NCBI RefSeq assembly: GCF_037392515.1
Contig: NC_090280.1
Location: forward strand, 74,140,504-74,204,503
DNA: 64,000 bases
Direction: 5' to 3'
From: Haliotis asinina
Taxonomy: Eukaryota; Mollusca; Gastropoda; Lepetellida; Haliotidae
In this document: positions 1 to 9,779 of the stretch, piece after piece
Numbering within the stretch: position 1 is the stretch's first letter
Layout: each line of letters begins with the position of its first letter
Made by a program: the position numbers and the translations under genes
The notes under the pieces: model-generated
Databases searched by the model: none
What the model saw: the letters and a program-made list of their open reading frames with translations, nothing else
What the model was told of the DNA's origin: nothing

Positions 1-925
1 TTCTCATGCTCATTACACTGGGCCTCGACAGCTCGGTGAGTGGCCCAAATAGACTCGTAAAACACCTTCCTCCTCCAACCGCTTTAAGTCAGTTGTAATA
101 AAGGTGTATACGTAAGCGTCCTGTCAGAAAGTAATTATGTGAATTTCGAATTTCAAATTTCAAGCAGAAGCCTAATCCATTTTCGTTCTTGACAGTTCGA
201 TGATTCCATACACCCGCCACCAGCACCCGAGGTTGTCTTTCTGTTTGCTCTGGCAATTGTTTTTGGATATAACCACATGCTGTCCGTGTGTAAGCGTGCA
301 TGCCAGTTGCCTTGATTCGCAAATGTTGCGAATGCCTATATGAAATTGAATGCAAGTAAACTTACAATAACAACCGCTTCTTTTCACATCCATTCAGCAT
401 ACGAATTTAAAGGGAAGACTGCAGTTATCTTTAATCGAAATTTTGCAATATTCCATGCATAATCCGGAAATCCTACCCACTTGTCAGTTACCGTGGAGAC
501 TGCCTTTTCAGACAAATCAGGATATCAATGGCAACGCTGCCATCTGCTTTACCGAGCTTTCATTGAATTCCATATTTTAATCGATCCTAAAATATCCAGT
601 TGGTATTTCTGGCTATTTTCCAGATATCCAGACTTTATCTTCCTTGATGCCGTGTGCTCGGGCAGGTGATGACCATGCTGGCAGTGTTAGTTAGCACCGT
701 GTTGTTATGGTTTAGTTAAGTTATTCTGCTTTGCATAAAGCGACTGTCGATACGTATAATTTCCCTCTGCATGTGAATGGGGGATGTTTAAAGGTGTTAC
801 CGGGTAGATACCGACCCGAAATGGTACCGAATCAAGAATTTCAGCTGAAGGAACCGTACTGGAGGAGCGAAGGTTTACGTATCGTCAGATGTTATAACGG
901 TAACGGTTTGTTGCAATGGTTACAG
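1..925 (+). other. presumed intron of SLC6 gene 1 (5-prime part off-window)
   Basis: This stretch lies directly upstream of the first recognised SLC6 exon and carries no sequence I can match to an SLC6 exon or to the repeat families of the window. The short open frames here look random. I infer that it is intron because the exon at 926 starts in the middle of the transporter (end of TM8), so the upstream exons must lie further left. Confidence 0.5.
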
Positions 926-1054
926 TTTGGCGGTCTGGAGTCCAGTATAACGGCGATCACTGACCAGTTCCCCAGGTTACGAAAGAGGCGTGAACTTGTA
1001 GTCCTTGCTCAGCTTGCACTTTGTTTCTTCATCGGCCTCCCAACAACGACCTAT
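926..1054 (+). CDS. SLC6 transporter gene 1, exon encoding end of TM8, IL4 and TM9
   Basis: This is a 43-codon exon, phase 0 at both ends. It begins after the acceptor ggttacag and ends at the donor gtaagt. The peptide starts FGGLESSITAITDQFP, which matches the SLC6 segment after the TM8 Asp-Ser motif (FAGLEGVITAVLDEFP in the human serotonin transporter). It continues with the intracellular KRRE motif and a hydrophobic TM9 ending in TTTY. The next exon begins with the family-typical GG, as at the LTF/GG exon junction of vertebrate SERT. The protein is a plasma-membrane Na+/Cl- coupled symporter for a small amine or amino acid; the substrate cannot be read from this part alone. The acceptor choice is an inference, because the frame stays open further upstream, but similarity to the family begins exactly here. 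The preceding exons, encoding TM1-TM8, are outside the window. Confidence 0.88.
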
Positions 1055-1457
1055 GTAAGTAGACAACCTGTTAAATGTGTAGTCTCTGGGTTTTCTAGTC
1101 CTGTCATGACCCCTCGGGATATATACTCAAGTAAACAAATAAGGGAACACACGAAAGCACGCGTGTTCCTGTATTTGTTCCTTATTTCTTCACGCACACT
1201 GCAATACAGTGCTTGTGTGGAAACCTAAAAAAATATAGAGGAACGTTTGTGCTGTAGTACGTGCTGCCTTATATGTTTCCCTAGGCATATATGAATACGG
1301 CGTGCATGACTTCATGTGTTGTTCATTGCTAGACATTCTGGCCTGCCTATAAGCATATTTGGTGCCGATCGTTGCGACATAGCTATGTATTGTATTGTTC
1401 GATGCATATGCTGCTAACCACAGGATTGTTTGGAGAGTTATCTCCCTTGTGTTGCAG

Positions 1458-1557
1458 GGCGGTCAATACATCATTCAACTGATGGACACGCATGCGGCTC
1501 CCATGTCTCTCATCTTCATCTGCTTCATCGAGGCCATCGCTGTCAACTGGATTTACG
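1458..1557 (+). CDS. SLC6 transporter gene 1, exon encoding TM10
   Basis: The exon starts with GGQYIIQLMD after the acceptor gttgcag and ends with NWIY plus one base at the donor gtaggc (phase 0 in, phase 1 out). The segment FIEAIAVNWIYG corresponds to LIEAVAVSWFYG of human SERT and is diagnostic of the monoamine branch. At the extracellular gate the human SERT Glu493-Glu494-Tyr495 aligns with Asp-Thr-His, so the acidic gate residue is kept as Asp while its neighbours differ. The 403-base intron before it shows no repeat. This exon together with the next gives the canonical WIYG-VQRF junction, with the glycine codon split. Confidence 0.93.
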
Positions 1558-1678
1558 GTAGGCCACGAATGCCTCAGGCGCGCAGTTAAGCTCACATATT
1601 CCCATATTTCCCGTTGATACATACAGGAACTACCGTTCACTTTGATATAGAGTTATCCGCCCCTCTTACCGCTTAAAC

Positions 1679-1838
1679 AATGTAGCTTAGTGGTTAATGC
1701 TTTCACTTGTCATGCCGAAGACCCGCGTTACATTCCCACGTGGGGTTTTGTGGAGCCAATTTGTGGTGTCCCCTCGCTGTGATATTTGCTGGAATACAGA
1801 TACAAACGGCGGAAAACAATACTTACTCACTGACTCTC
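1679..1838 (+). mobile_element. tRNA-derived SINE, family A, diverged copy in intron
   Basis: The copy has an A-box-like start (gtagcttagtggttaatgc), the segment gccgaagacccg, a decayed B box, then gatatttgctggaata, cggcggaaaac and an actcactga tail. All parts are in family order but diverged. It lies between the TM10 and TM11 exons of gene 1, in sense orientation. Confidence 0.75.
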
Positions 1839-1904
1839 TCGAGTGACAAATATTACATCCTGGTACAGGTATCTGTGACCGTCACATATATATCTTCCCC
1901 ACAG

Positions 1905-2005
1905 GAGTCCAGCGTTTCTCCTCGGATATCCAGACCATGCTGGGATCACCCCCGGGCATCTTCTGGAAGGTTTGTTGGGTCGGGATTTGCCCCCTCAGCT
2001 TGCTG
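1905..2005 (+). CDS. SLC6 transporter gene 1, exon encoding IL5 and TM11 start
   Basis: The acceptor is ccccacag and the donor gtaagg; phase 1 in, phase 0 out, 101 bases. The peptide (G)VQRFSSDIQTMLG then SPPGIFWKVCWVGICPLSLL aligns with human SERT [33 protein letters not shown], covering intracellular loop 5 and the first half of TM11. One glycine-proline region is altered (GSPPG instead of GFSPG), but the aromatic-cysteine core WK(V)CW is kept. No frame defect is visible. Confidence 0.93.
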
Positions 2006-2804
2006 GTAAGGAAAGCCTTCATTACGTCAAATTTCACTCTTTGACACCTTTATTGGTAAATACGCTGAACTAAGCCCCAAGTGAAACTGATTGCTCAGCA
2101 CAAAAATTGGAAGGCGATTGGAATACTGACTCACAACATCCTCCACGTGGAAATCTCACTGGCCTTTTCAATCTCTTTGATTTATATGCTTTTAACAAGT
2201 ATCAAAACCATCATTGAAGACTCAGTTACCTTGTCAAAGACGTTGTTCTAAAAACTGAAATATGTGGTACAAGTTAATGCTATCTGATGTCCCCGCTAAA
2301 GAAAGGGTGAATGTCCTTGTTCTTACTCTTTCCGGAACAAATGCTGAATAACTTGTTCCGAATTTCTATAGATGCTACAAATGAAGTAAAACCAATTAGA
2401 AGGACTAGAAGCTAGCAAAGAATCGTTGAATCGAGTCCCGAATTCACTCCGATAATTGTTCCATGTTTCTCTGTACTAAATGGGTAAACGTCAAACACCT
2501 ACATCGCCTCTCATTTCCCTACAACTTTGAACTGGTAAAATATCTAGAATATTGTTCAAAAGCGACGTTAAATCCAAATGTCATTTACAACGTCGGAAAG
2601 CATGAACAAAAAGAAAACACCACTCATGGGCGGTGTGAGTTTAAATTTTGAATTTTCAAAAAATGTTTTTAGTTTTTCATCCTAGGCATATATTCATGAT
2701 AACTGCATGTTGCATTTTGTCAAATCTTTAGTCAGAAAAGATGAACGGTGAGCTCTGGGGTTTCTAGAATTATATCGTGACGTGCTATGCCCAATTGTTT
2801 TCAG
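2006..2804 (+). other. intron of SLC6 gene 1, nothing recognised
   Basis: This is unique-looking AT-rich sequence between the two TM11 exons. I see no repeat family, no extra exon candidate with family similarity and no strong inverted repeat. Confidence 0.6.
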
Positions 2805-2972
2805 ACTCTGTTCGTGCTGTCCATCATCGGATATCAGGGCATACACCTAGGAACCTACGTATATCCCCCCTGGGCTGTGGCGCTGGGCTGGTGTCTCACC
2901 TCAATGTCACTTCTCTGTATCCCGGTCTTCATGGTATACTGGTTCCTTACGTCTAAAGGCACCATGAAGCAG
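2805..2972 (+). CDS. SLC6 transporter gene 1, exon encoding TM11 end, EL6 and TM12
   Basis: The acceptor is ttgttttcag and the donor gtaagg; phase 0 at both ends, 56 codons. It continues TM11 (TLFVLSIIGYQG), then an extracellular loop with TYVYPPWAVALGWCL, then TM12 ending in the cytoplasmic KGTMKQ. The YPxW...LGW signature and the Lys-Gly-Thr after TM12 match the SLC6 family (human SERT YPYWSIILGYC ... TPGTFKER). Read-through beyond the donor hits a stop after four codons, which supports splicing. Confidence 0.93.
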
Positions 2973-3027
2973 GTAAGGACACTGTGATCGGTTGTCATCA
3001 TGGGGGCGAAGGGATAACATAGTAGGA

Positions 3028-3188
3028 GACCCGTGAAGATCCGGCTTACAGTTGATCTTCAGCAACCCATGCTTCTTGTAGGAGATAACTAACGGGAATT
3101 GGAGATCAGGCTCGCAGACTTGGATGACATATGTCATCCTATCGCAGTTGCGTAGATCGATGCTCATGCTATTCACAGCTGGGCTGTC
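3028..3188 (+). mobile_element. SINE-like family B, + orientation, interrupted by an inverted copy
   Basis: The copy starts with ccgtgaagatccgg, then cagcaacccatgctt, the gtcatcctatcgcagttgcgtagatcgatgctcatgct region and ggctgtct, after which similarity stops abruptly. What looks like its missing tail (cctggaatatagcggagtgcgg) resumes at about 3436, beyond an oppositely oriented family B copy. A nested insertion is the simplest reading. It lies in the last intron of gene 1. Confidence 0.75.
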
Positions 3189-3426
3189 TGAGTGGTGTTT
3201 TACGCCGCACTCACCAATATTCCAGCTATATGGCGGCGGTCTGTAAATAATCAATCCAGCGATTAACAGCTGGGGCATCGATCTGTGCAACTGGGAACCG
3301 ATGACGGTTCAATGAGGTCGGCGAGCCTGACCATCCATTCCCGTTACTCGCCTTTTGCAAGCATAGTCACCGTTTATGGCAAGCATGTGTTGCTGAAGAT
3401 ATATTCTACCCCGGGTCTTCACGGCT
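3189..3426 (-). mobile_element. SINE-like family B, minus orientation, nested
   Basis: Read on the + strand it begins with the reverse-complement tail gttttacgccgcactcaccaat, continues through attccagctatatggcggcggtctgtaa and ends near ccccgggtcttcacgg. It is nearly full length and lies back-to-back with the preceding + copy, so the last intron of gene 1 contains a long imperfect inverted repeat. Confidence 0.85.
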
Positions 3427-3697
3427 TTACACCTGGAATATAGCGGAGTGCGGAGTACAACTAGTAATAAAGAAGTTGATATCGATGAATTATCACATTT
3501 TATGATGATTTTAGTTAGTGTTCTTCAACGTTTGGACTTTTATCTTTTAACCTGTATAGGTTAACCTTTTCAGAAGGTTTCATCTCATGTACCAAGTTCT
3601 GCCATGTTCCGGGCTTTCATACTCCTCAATCACGCATTACAACTTCATCCTTCCCACTAAGTCTATGACTTAACTGTCACCACTTATCTACTAATGG

Positions 3698-3848
3698 GTG
3701 GTTGCGTAGCTAAGTGGTTAAAGCGTTCGAACCCGGGTTCGATTCCCTACATGGATACAATGTGTGAAACCCATTCGCGGTGTAAAGGACGTGACATTGT
3801 CAAAATATTGTTAAAGCGGCTTAAAACCAAAGTCACTCATCTATCTAT
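3698..3848 (+). mobile_element. tRNA-derived SINE, family A
   Basis: The A box is in gtagctaagtggttaaagcg and the B box is intact (gggttcgattccc). The central part between the boxes is shortened and the tail region (attgttaaagcggcttaaaac) is diverged. It ends 70 bases before the acceptor of the terminal exon of gene 1. Confidence 0.85.
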
Positions 3849-3920
3849 TTAATACACAGCCTCAGTTGAAGACTCGTTATGTTTGGAATGAATCCTTTCA
3901 CCCACTTATTGATATTTCAG

Positions 3921-4076
3921 AAGTGTCTACGAATGGTCAAACCAGTTGAGTATCCTACACATGTGAACAGGACACTTAGTGACAGTGAAAGTAAATATTC
4001 CTCACCACAGAGTTTTGATACGGAAGAACTGCCCGGCAGCCAGGTTGGAGGAAACTGTACCGAGTCTGCCACGTAG
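3921..4076 (+). CDS. SLC6 transporter gene 1, terminal exon (cytoplasmic C-tail)
   Basis: The acceptor is ttgatatttcag and the frame continues phase 0 from KGTMKQ. The 51 residues begin KCLRMVKPVEYP, comparable to the basic stretch followed by a Pro-containing turn seen just after TM12 in SLC6 proteins. They continue as a Ser/Thr/acid-rich tail ending in TESAT and a TAG stop at 4074-4076. The last residues (S-A-T) do not make a classical PDZ class I ligand, which needs a hydrophobic final residue, unlike the tails of human SERT or DAT. With the four exons before it the coding part sums to 654 bases, exactly 218 codons, which supports the whole model. The sequence of the tail itself is not conserved enough to recognise independently. 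Confidence 0.8.
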   Translation, partial: KCLRMVKPVEYPTHVNRTLSDSESKYSSPQSFDTEELPGSQVGGNCTESAT

Positions 4077-4375
4077 TCCTTCGTATGGTTTCACGACTTC
4101 AAGCCAACGTCAGCCATGTCAAGAACGGTTCACGACGCTTTACGACACTTACGACAACGACACCTTTTCGGCGGAAGGGCGACCAGTTTTCACATAATGG
4201 AAGCTAATCATGTTAGACTGGTACTCTGCCAATGCTACGCTCAGCAAGCTGGCTACACAAAGGACAGGTCAGGGGCGCTGAGTTCACTCGTTCCATTGGA
4301 CGAGGCGGTAGTCTAAATATAGCACCGGATGGTATATCCCAGTGAGAAGGAACATTAATATCACCATATCGCAGT

Positions 4376-4381
4376 AATAAA
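4376..4381 (+). promoter_or_regulatory. candidate poly(A) signal of gene 1
   Basis: A perfect AATAAA lies 300 bases after the stop codon. The hexamer alone is weak evidence in AT-rich DNA; the distance suits a short 3-prime UTR. Confidence 0.45.
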
Positions 4382-5125
4382 GCAGATATAGTGTTATCCT
4401 TACCACGTGAAGAACCAACACGTCGTTTTTCCGCAAGCGCAACACAATTCTGAATATTTACGTGGAGTAATGGACTGGACTGACGTCATAAAACTACCGG
4501 GAGGAATCTCCACCGAAAATGGCGGGCCTGACCTGTCCTTGTAGTGCAGCGATAGCGCAGCGCGGAATAGGGCAGGGGAACCAGTCTACTACTCATGTGG
4601 GAGCTTGGCACAGCAACGTTGCTACGCACGTGGGTGTATATTTTCATTGTTCATTCTTTATATTGTTACGATTTTACTGGTGCTCAAATACAAGGTATAT
4701 TTTGTGGTTGTGTAAATATGTCATGCTTATGGTAAATGTCAAATATGTTATTCACGTATGTGGTTGTTTCATCAGTATATTTGGTATTTTAACAGCCAGA
4801 TATACTGATAACGAGAACCGAGGTATTTACTATTTTAATACAAACGTTCGAAATGAATACCGAAGGGTTTAACAAAATACGTATATTCGTCACAAATCTA
4901 ATATTTTAGCGTTTTTAAAAAGACGAAGGAACGCATTTTGTGTACTGCATTTTGCGTGCCCACACTTAGGAATTAGGTTCGAATATTGCTCGATCGCAGC
5001 GAGACCTATTATATGGTTATTTCGAATCATGTCTATTCTATATCCCTGTTTTTGATGCTGTATCCTGTCGGCATGTTGTACCAGTTATGTCGTTGCTCCC
5101 GTATCGCCTTCCTTCCAAAATGCCT
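4382..5125. other. intergenic, no gene seen
   Basis: This is AT-rich unique sequence with one perfect CRE palindrome TGACGTCA at 4481-4488. The open frames are short and unlike any family I know. Confidence 0.6.
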
Positions 5126-5347
5126 CTGTGATGTTGCTGGAATATTACTATTAGCGGCGCTAAAAGAAACTCATCTCTTCCAAAATGAGGGAGGTGCGGT
5201 AGCCTAGTTGTTAAAGTGTTCGCTCGTCACGCCGAAGACCGCGTTCGATTCCCCTCGTGGGTTCACTATCTGACGCCCCCTTTAGGTGTCTCCCTCCGCG
5301 ATATTTCTGAAACATTACTAATAGCGAAGTAAAACTAAACTCACTCC
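5125..5347 (+). mobile_element. tRNA-derived SINE, family A, preceded by a tail fragment of a second copy
   Basis: The main copy runs from about 5186, with gtagcctagttgttaaagtg, cgccgaagacc and gttcgattcccctcgtggg, to the degenerate tail agcgaagtaaaactaaactcac. The 55 bases just before it (tgatgttgctggaatattac to ggcgctaaaagaaactcatc) are the 3-prime tail of another, older A copy in the same orientation. Confidence 0.85.
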
Positions 5348-6035
5348 TACCAGAAAAACCGACACACCATGCAGTAACAGAACTATTGTCCAAAGAGCTC
5401 TTTAAACACAATATACGTACTCTATCACATGACACTGACAACGGTTTTACCTACAGCAACATACATAGTTGTAAGCTAAAATCAGGGCGAAGTTTATGTT
5501 TTGAATTTACTATATGTTGTCTTCATCGTTACAGTGCAATATTCGAAAACTAAGGTTACACATTCTTCTTTATTATTTTGATTTTATTTGTTTATGTTTG
5601 TTATCTGTTCAATGTCAGTTTGACCTTTTTTGAACAATTCATCACCACACACCCTTCTCCTAAACTGCAGGCTTAAGGAAACGACATAGGTGGTCACGAA
5701 TGATTTGAAAGCGGGTTTCGTAAGAGTTACCTCCCTTGTATGACCACACTTTTCGCCCGCTTGTATTTGTTGTAAACGAGGTGACACACCCTACATCGGT
5801 TGGCTAAGGCTGCGTACATTTGATAACGAATAACACTTTGAACAACTGAACGAAAAGAAGTTACCATTTTCATACCCTTGTAAAATGTTCAGGCACTTGA
5901 AAACATATGGATAGTGCGCTATTAGACCATAGTGACCACAACTTTAGACCGTATCAAAACGGATATCAGGTTGACAGGGGTCGAGTTCGGAGTCATACTG
6001 TGTATACAGCGAGGTTCGATGTCTGTGGTCTCAGA
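5348..6035. other. intergenic, no gene seen
   Basis: No repeat family, RNA gene or supported coding region is recognised in this stretch. Confidence 0.55.
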
Positions 6036-6210
6036 TGTACGGGGTAGCGGAGTAGCCCAGTTGTTAAAGCGTCACGAAGAAGATCCGGGTTCGATTCATT
6101 ATATGGGTATAGTGTGTGAAGCCCATTTCTGGTGTGCCCGCTATGATATTGCAGGAATATTGTTAAAAGTGTTGCAAAGCTCGACTCACTTACTCAGACG
6201 TACGGCAACA
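6036..6210 (+). mobile_element. tRNA-derived SINE, family A
   Basis: The A box is gtagcccagttgttaaagcg and the B box ccgggttcgattcatt. The family segments gtgtgaagcccatttctggtg and gatattgcaggaatattgt are clear. The end is marked by gactcacttactca. Confidence 0.85.
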
Positions 6211-6754
6211 AACGTGACCAAATTTTCTTTGAATCTAGGATAGTATATTTGACCAATGTCTAAAGTTCTCTGACGGTTTTTAACAAAACTTGTTATCACT
6301 GTTTTGGGTTTTAAGAGACCCGAATCGTCATCGCAATACACAGGCGACATTCAAGTACAGGACGCTTCATTTCGCTGAGCAATGTCCTGCCTTTTGAAAA
6401 CCCGATGTTTGTGGATTCGAACACCAATTGCATCCTTTGCCCGTGATGGTGGGTTTAAACTAAACTTGCCAACCTGTAAATGATTTAGTTACGTGTCTAC
6501 GTAAGGTTTGATCGCCATTAAAGTTCAAACACAACGTCAGTTAGTGCTTCTACGTTGGGCAATTGGGCCATTAACTAGATCACGTCACGAGACCTTAGTA
6601 TTTCCGGTGACAAACAGTGTTTCATGCGTTTTCGAATGGTCTCGTGGTTGTCAGTTGACAGTAAGGAACCGATTATCCTTGTAGGAATTAATAAAATTCC
6701 GATTTAACCATCCCTAAATTAGTCACTTATTACGACTGGCCACTGCTGTCACAG
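6211..6754. other. intergenic, no gene seen
   Basis: No recognised element. A short hairpin-like pair (cacgagacc near 6586 and ggtctcgtg near 6640) is visible but could be chance. Confidence 0.5.
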
Positions 6755-6940
6755 CCAACCATGGTTGGTTCCTGTCTAGCAAAGTCATATTTGGCGGTCG
6801 CGCGATTTAGAACTAGAATTGGATCTTGAATAATACGCTTGTCACTAGAAACCTGGTACCGGAAGTAAGCTGGACCCCAACTCGCATATCGAAAGCTTGA
6901 ACAAATTTAGAACCGGAACTAGCACCTCGGGAAAGTTACA
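6755..6940 (-). repeat. dispersed repeat, partner at 41690-41880
   Basis: The reverse complement of this segment matches the segment near 41.7-41.9 kb over most of its length, sharing gatatgcga, cttccggtaccag, gcgcgaccgccaaatatgac and related pieces. The two copies are far apart and oppositely oriented, so this is an interspersed family. It has no coding capacity that I can see. Confidence 0.6.
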
Positions 6941-7364
6941 GGCCCTATTGCCGTAGGAGTGTCCCTCTGTCCGTTTTCAATGTTGTCAGCTTGTGAAATT
7001 TTGAACTGTGGTCATGGCAAATGTTCAAAAAGTACCCTTGCAAACCGTCTTTCAGTCAGAGAAATCAGAGCGACACCCATCGTTTCCTTTTGGGTACTTG
7101 GGTACTAAATCATTTTGATTGCAAACATATATGCATGTCTTGTCAGAAAAAAATACTTGAACATGTTGAAACTGCGACAAGGAAACATGATTAAGGTATT
7201 TTACTGTTGGAATTGGAACACTGGACTGATTTGCAGTCGTTACTTTCCAAGCAAAATCGTTCAAGAACAATTAGCTTCCAAGTCAGTTGTAAGCTGAACC
7301 AAAACAGAATTTCAAATTGTTTATAGCGAAACAGGAAAAAACAACCTCCTTCGTCGAAGCCGTG

Positions 7365-7452
7365 GTAGCTCAATGGATTAGACGGCTGACCTTGTGTGCT
7401 GACGATTAGGTTCCTGGCTCTAAGGATGTGGATTTGAATCCTGGGCGGGACT
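7365..7452 (+). mobile_element. tRNA-like sequence, probably a tRNA-derived SINE head or tRNA pseudogene
   Basis: It has an A box (ggtagctcaatgg) and a B box (ggatttgaatcc) spaced about 60 bases apart, as in a tRNA gene with an enlarged middle. The 5-prime gccgtgg does not pair cleanly with the 3-prime end, so an active tRNA gene is unlikely. It is distinct from family A. Confidence 0.5.
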
Positions 7453-7539
7453 CAACCAATAAAAAGTAAAAAGTACTAGAATCTGTACTTTTCTCAGAAA
7501 ATGTAATACCAGTTATAACACTTCCTTCACGGTTTCAGA

Positions 7540-7651
7540 AATACTTCCCAAAGACATGGGTACAATGTGTGAAGTCCATTTTCTGGTGCCCCCCCGTGGT
7601 ACTGCTGGAATATTACTAAAAGCGACGTAAAACTAGGCTCACTCACGTTCC
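7540..7651 (+). mobile_element. tRNA-derived SINE, family A, 5-prime truncated
   Basis: Only the part from catgggtacaatgtgtgaag to aagcgacgtaaaactaggctc remains; the tRNA head is missing. It abuts a family B copy. Confidence 0.8.
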
Positions 7652-7656
7652 AAAGA

Positions 7657-7840
7657 ACCCATGCTTGACGTAACAGGCGACTTATGGGACAGACCTTGTT
7701 GACACATGTCATCGTATCCCAGTTGCACTAATTGATGCTCATGCTGTTGACCACTGGATTGTCTAGTCCAGACACGATTATTTACAGACCGCCGCCATAT
7801 AGCTGGAATATTGTTGAGAGCGGCGTTCAATAACAAACAG
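7657..7840 (+). mobile_element. SINE-like family B, + orientation
   Basis: It runs from aacccatgcttgacgtaaca to gctggaatattgttgagagc and gcggcgttcaataac. The first 25 or so bases of the family are absent. All central blocks (cagttgc, gatgctcatgctgttga, ttatttacagaccgccgcca) are present. Confidence 0.85.
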
Positions 7841-8340
7841 AACAGTTACATATGATGAAGAAGCCACTGCACATCGCAGATGTTGGTCGTCTTTTTGTGT
7901 ATGTCATTTAGAAATTTGTTTTTTTATCACACTCAATAGAGCAATTGTCATTTTGTTAATCATTCAAAACTGTTCTACCAGCACTGATTTGGAAGCAGTA
8001 TTCTCTTTGTAACATTTAACTTTAAGCCTTGTAAGACTTCCATGTTATTTGCGTGGATAAAACAAATCAAACGGTGTTCGAGGTAACAAGCTAATGTTTG
8101 TGTGATCCCTACGGTAGCCGCAACTTCATGAAGATTGCCATATGTTATATTCCCTGTCATGACATGATTCATATTCCATACATTATGAATGCCTGATATA
8201 TTGTGTTATACATTGTCACTTATTAAACATTATACACTGTATGATGTGTGCTTGTTATCACGCGTGCGTGCGTGTGGTCAATAATAATCCAACTATGGTC
8301 ACAAAGAAATTGAATCTTTTTGGACCAGGCAAGAAATTGA
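7841..8340. other. intergenic, no gene seen
   Basis: AT-rich, with no recognisable element and no family-like coding frame. Confidence 0.55.
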
Positions 8341-8369
8341 CTGAAAGCAGGGGCCACGATTATCATCGT

Positions 8370-8610
8370 AGAGATGTGAAGACAGTACGGATCTATTTGC
8401 CACCTATGGCAAGCTTGATCTGTTGCCCCATGCAGTATGTTGGATCTGTTTGTCCCATATGACATGCTTGATCTATTTCCACATACGACATACGGAATCT
8501 ATTTGCCCCATACTACATGCGGGATATGACCCCCATATGACCCCCGCTATCTAAATTATTTGTCCCATACGATATGTGGGATCTAGTTGTCCCATTTTTG
8601 GGGGGAATGT
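8370..8610. repeat. degenerate tandem repeat (about 35-40 base unit)
   Basis: There are about six decayed copies of a unit like gatctatttgccccatacga followed by catg. Spacing and sequence vary, which indicates an old array. Confidence 0.6.
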
Positions 8611-8839
8611 GTTGAGGTGCATCACCCAAAGTGACCTATATATCGATGCACTGTCGTACCAGAGACCTATGGTCGTTCTTATATCAACCATACTTACTCT
8701 TGCGGGTTTCAAATCAAAGACCTGGAGTCCTGATACAAATGACAACTTTATAAATTGTCGTAACACTAGAACTACAAAACGTTTTATTCCTTACTTACAG
8801 AACTTGGTTAATGTCATTGGTTTGGTATCGCGCACAGCA

Positions 8840-9042
8840 ATCTCCCAGCTGCGTGGTGGCGGTCTGTAAGTAATCGAGGTTGAACCATACAATCCAGTGA
8901 TCAACTTTATGAGCATCGATCTATGCAATTGGGAAAGCATGGCCTGTCAGCCATGTCAGTGAGCCTTATCTTCTGATCCCGTTAGTCGCCTCTTATGGTG
9001 AGCATGAAGACCAGTTTTAACCAGTTCGGATCTTCATGGGTT
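8840..9042 (-). mobile_element. SINE-like family B, minus orientation, tail truncated
   Basis: On the + strand it starts inside the family at ggtggcggtctgtaagtaatc, passes caatccagtgatcaac and atgagcatcgatct, and ends at cggatcttcatggg. The shared 3-prime tail block is missing. Confidence 0.8.
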
Positions 9043-9352
9043 AATGTTGTTGTAAATATAGTAGCAGTTGAACACCTACATAGCTCTTGAACGCAGTGGC
9101 GTAATTAGAATGGGCTTTATATTTCTCACAGTACAGATTGTGAGGCAGATTGAACGGTTTGCACACAACGATCGACAGGAGATACCAGGGGAAGACGGCC
9201 ACTTGAGGCTGACACTTGGCAGTAGATGGGCAGGATTGACTGGTCAGTTCACATCTCCTAGTCCCTGGCCTGTCTTTCGTCTTGTCTGTCCGCGCTCGTC
9301 TCGCTGTATGTCGTGCCTGCTTCAAAAAACAAATGAACAATTTGTGTCAGTC

Positions 9353-9755
9353 GGCCATTCTCACGGACATTACCTGTAGTAGGTCTGCAGTTCTCACGGA
9401 CATTATCTGTAGTAGGTCTGCATTTCTCACGGACATTATCTGTAGTAGGTCTGCTGTTCCCACGCACGTTATTTGTAGTAGGTCGGCCGTTCTCACGGAC
9501 ATTATTTGTAGTAGGTCGGCCATTCTCACGGACATTACCTGTAGTAGGTCTGCAGTTCTCACGGACATTATCTGTAGTAGGTCTGCAGTTCTCACGGACA
9601 TTATCTGTAGTAGGTCTGCCGTTCCCACGCACGTTATTTGTAGTAGGTCGGTAGTTCTCACGGACATTATTTGTAGTAGGTCGGCCATTCTCACGGACAT
9701 TATTTGTAGTAGGTCGGTAGTTCCCACGGACATTATCTGTAGTAGGTCGGCAGTG
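9353..9755. repeat. 33-base minisatellite, about 12 copies
   Basis: The unit is built of ttctcacggacattatctgt and agtaggtctgcag, with small substitutions (a ccattctcac variant and a cccacgcacgtt variant). Because the unit is 33 bases and stop-free in several frames, 11-residue periodic open frames exist on both strands (for example 9282-9842 +, 9347-9733 -). I do not regard these as genes. Confidence 0.9.
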
Positions 9756-9779
9756 CTACATTTGCTGTACTACATGACA

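Noticed and set aside
731..925. in-frame extension of the first gene 1 exon upstream to 731
   Set aside because: The frame is open, but the peptide has no SLC6 similarity before FGGLES and an acceptor lies exactly at the similarity border.
7365..7452. functional tRNA gene
   Set aside because: A and B boxes are present but the acceptor stem does not pair well and the middle is too long for a cloverleaf.
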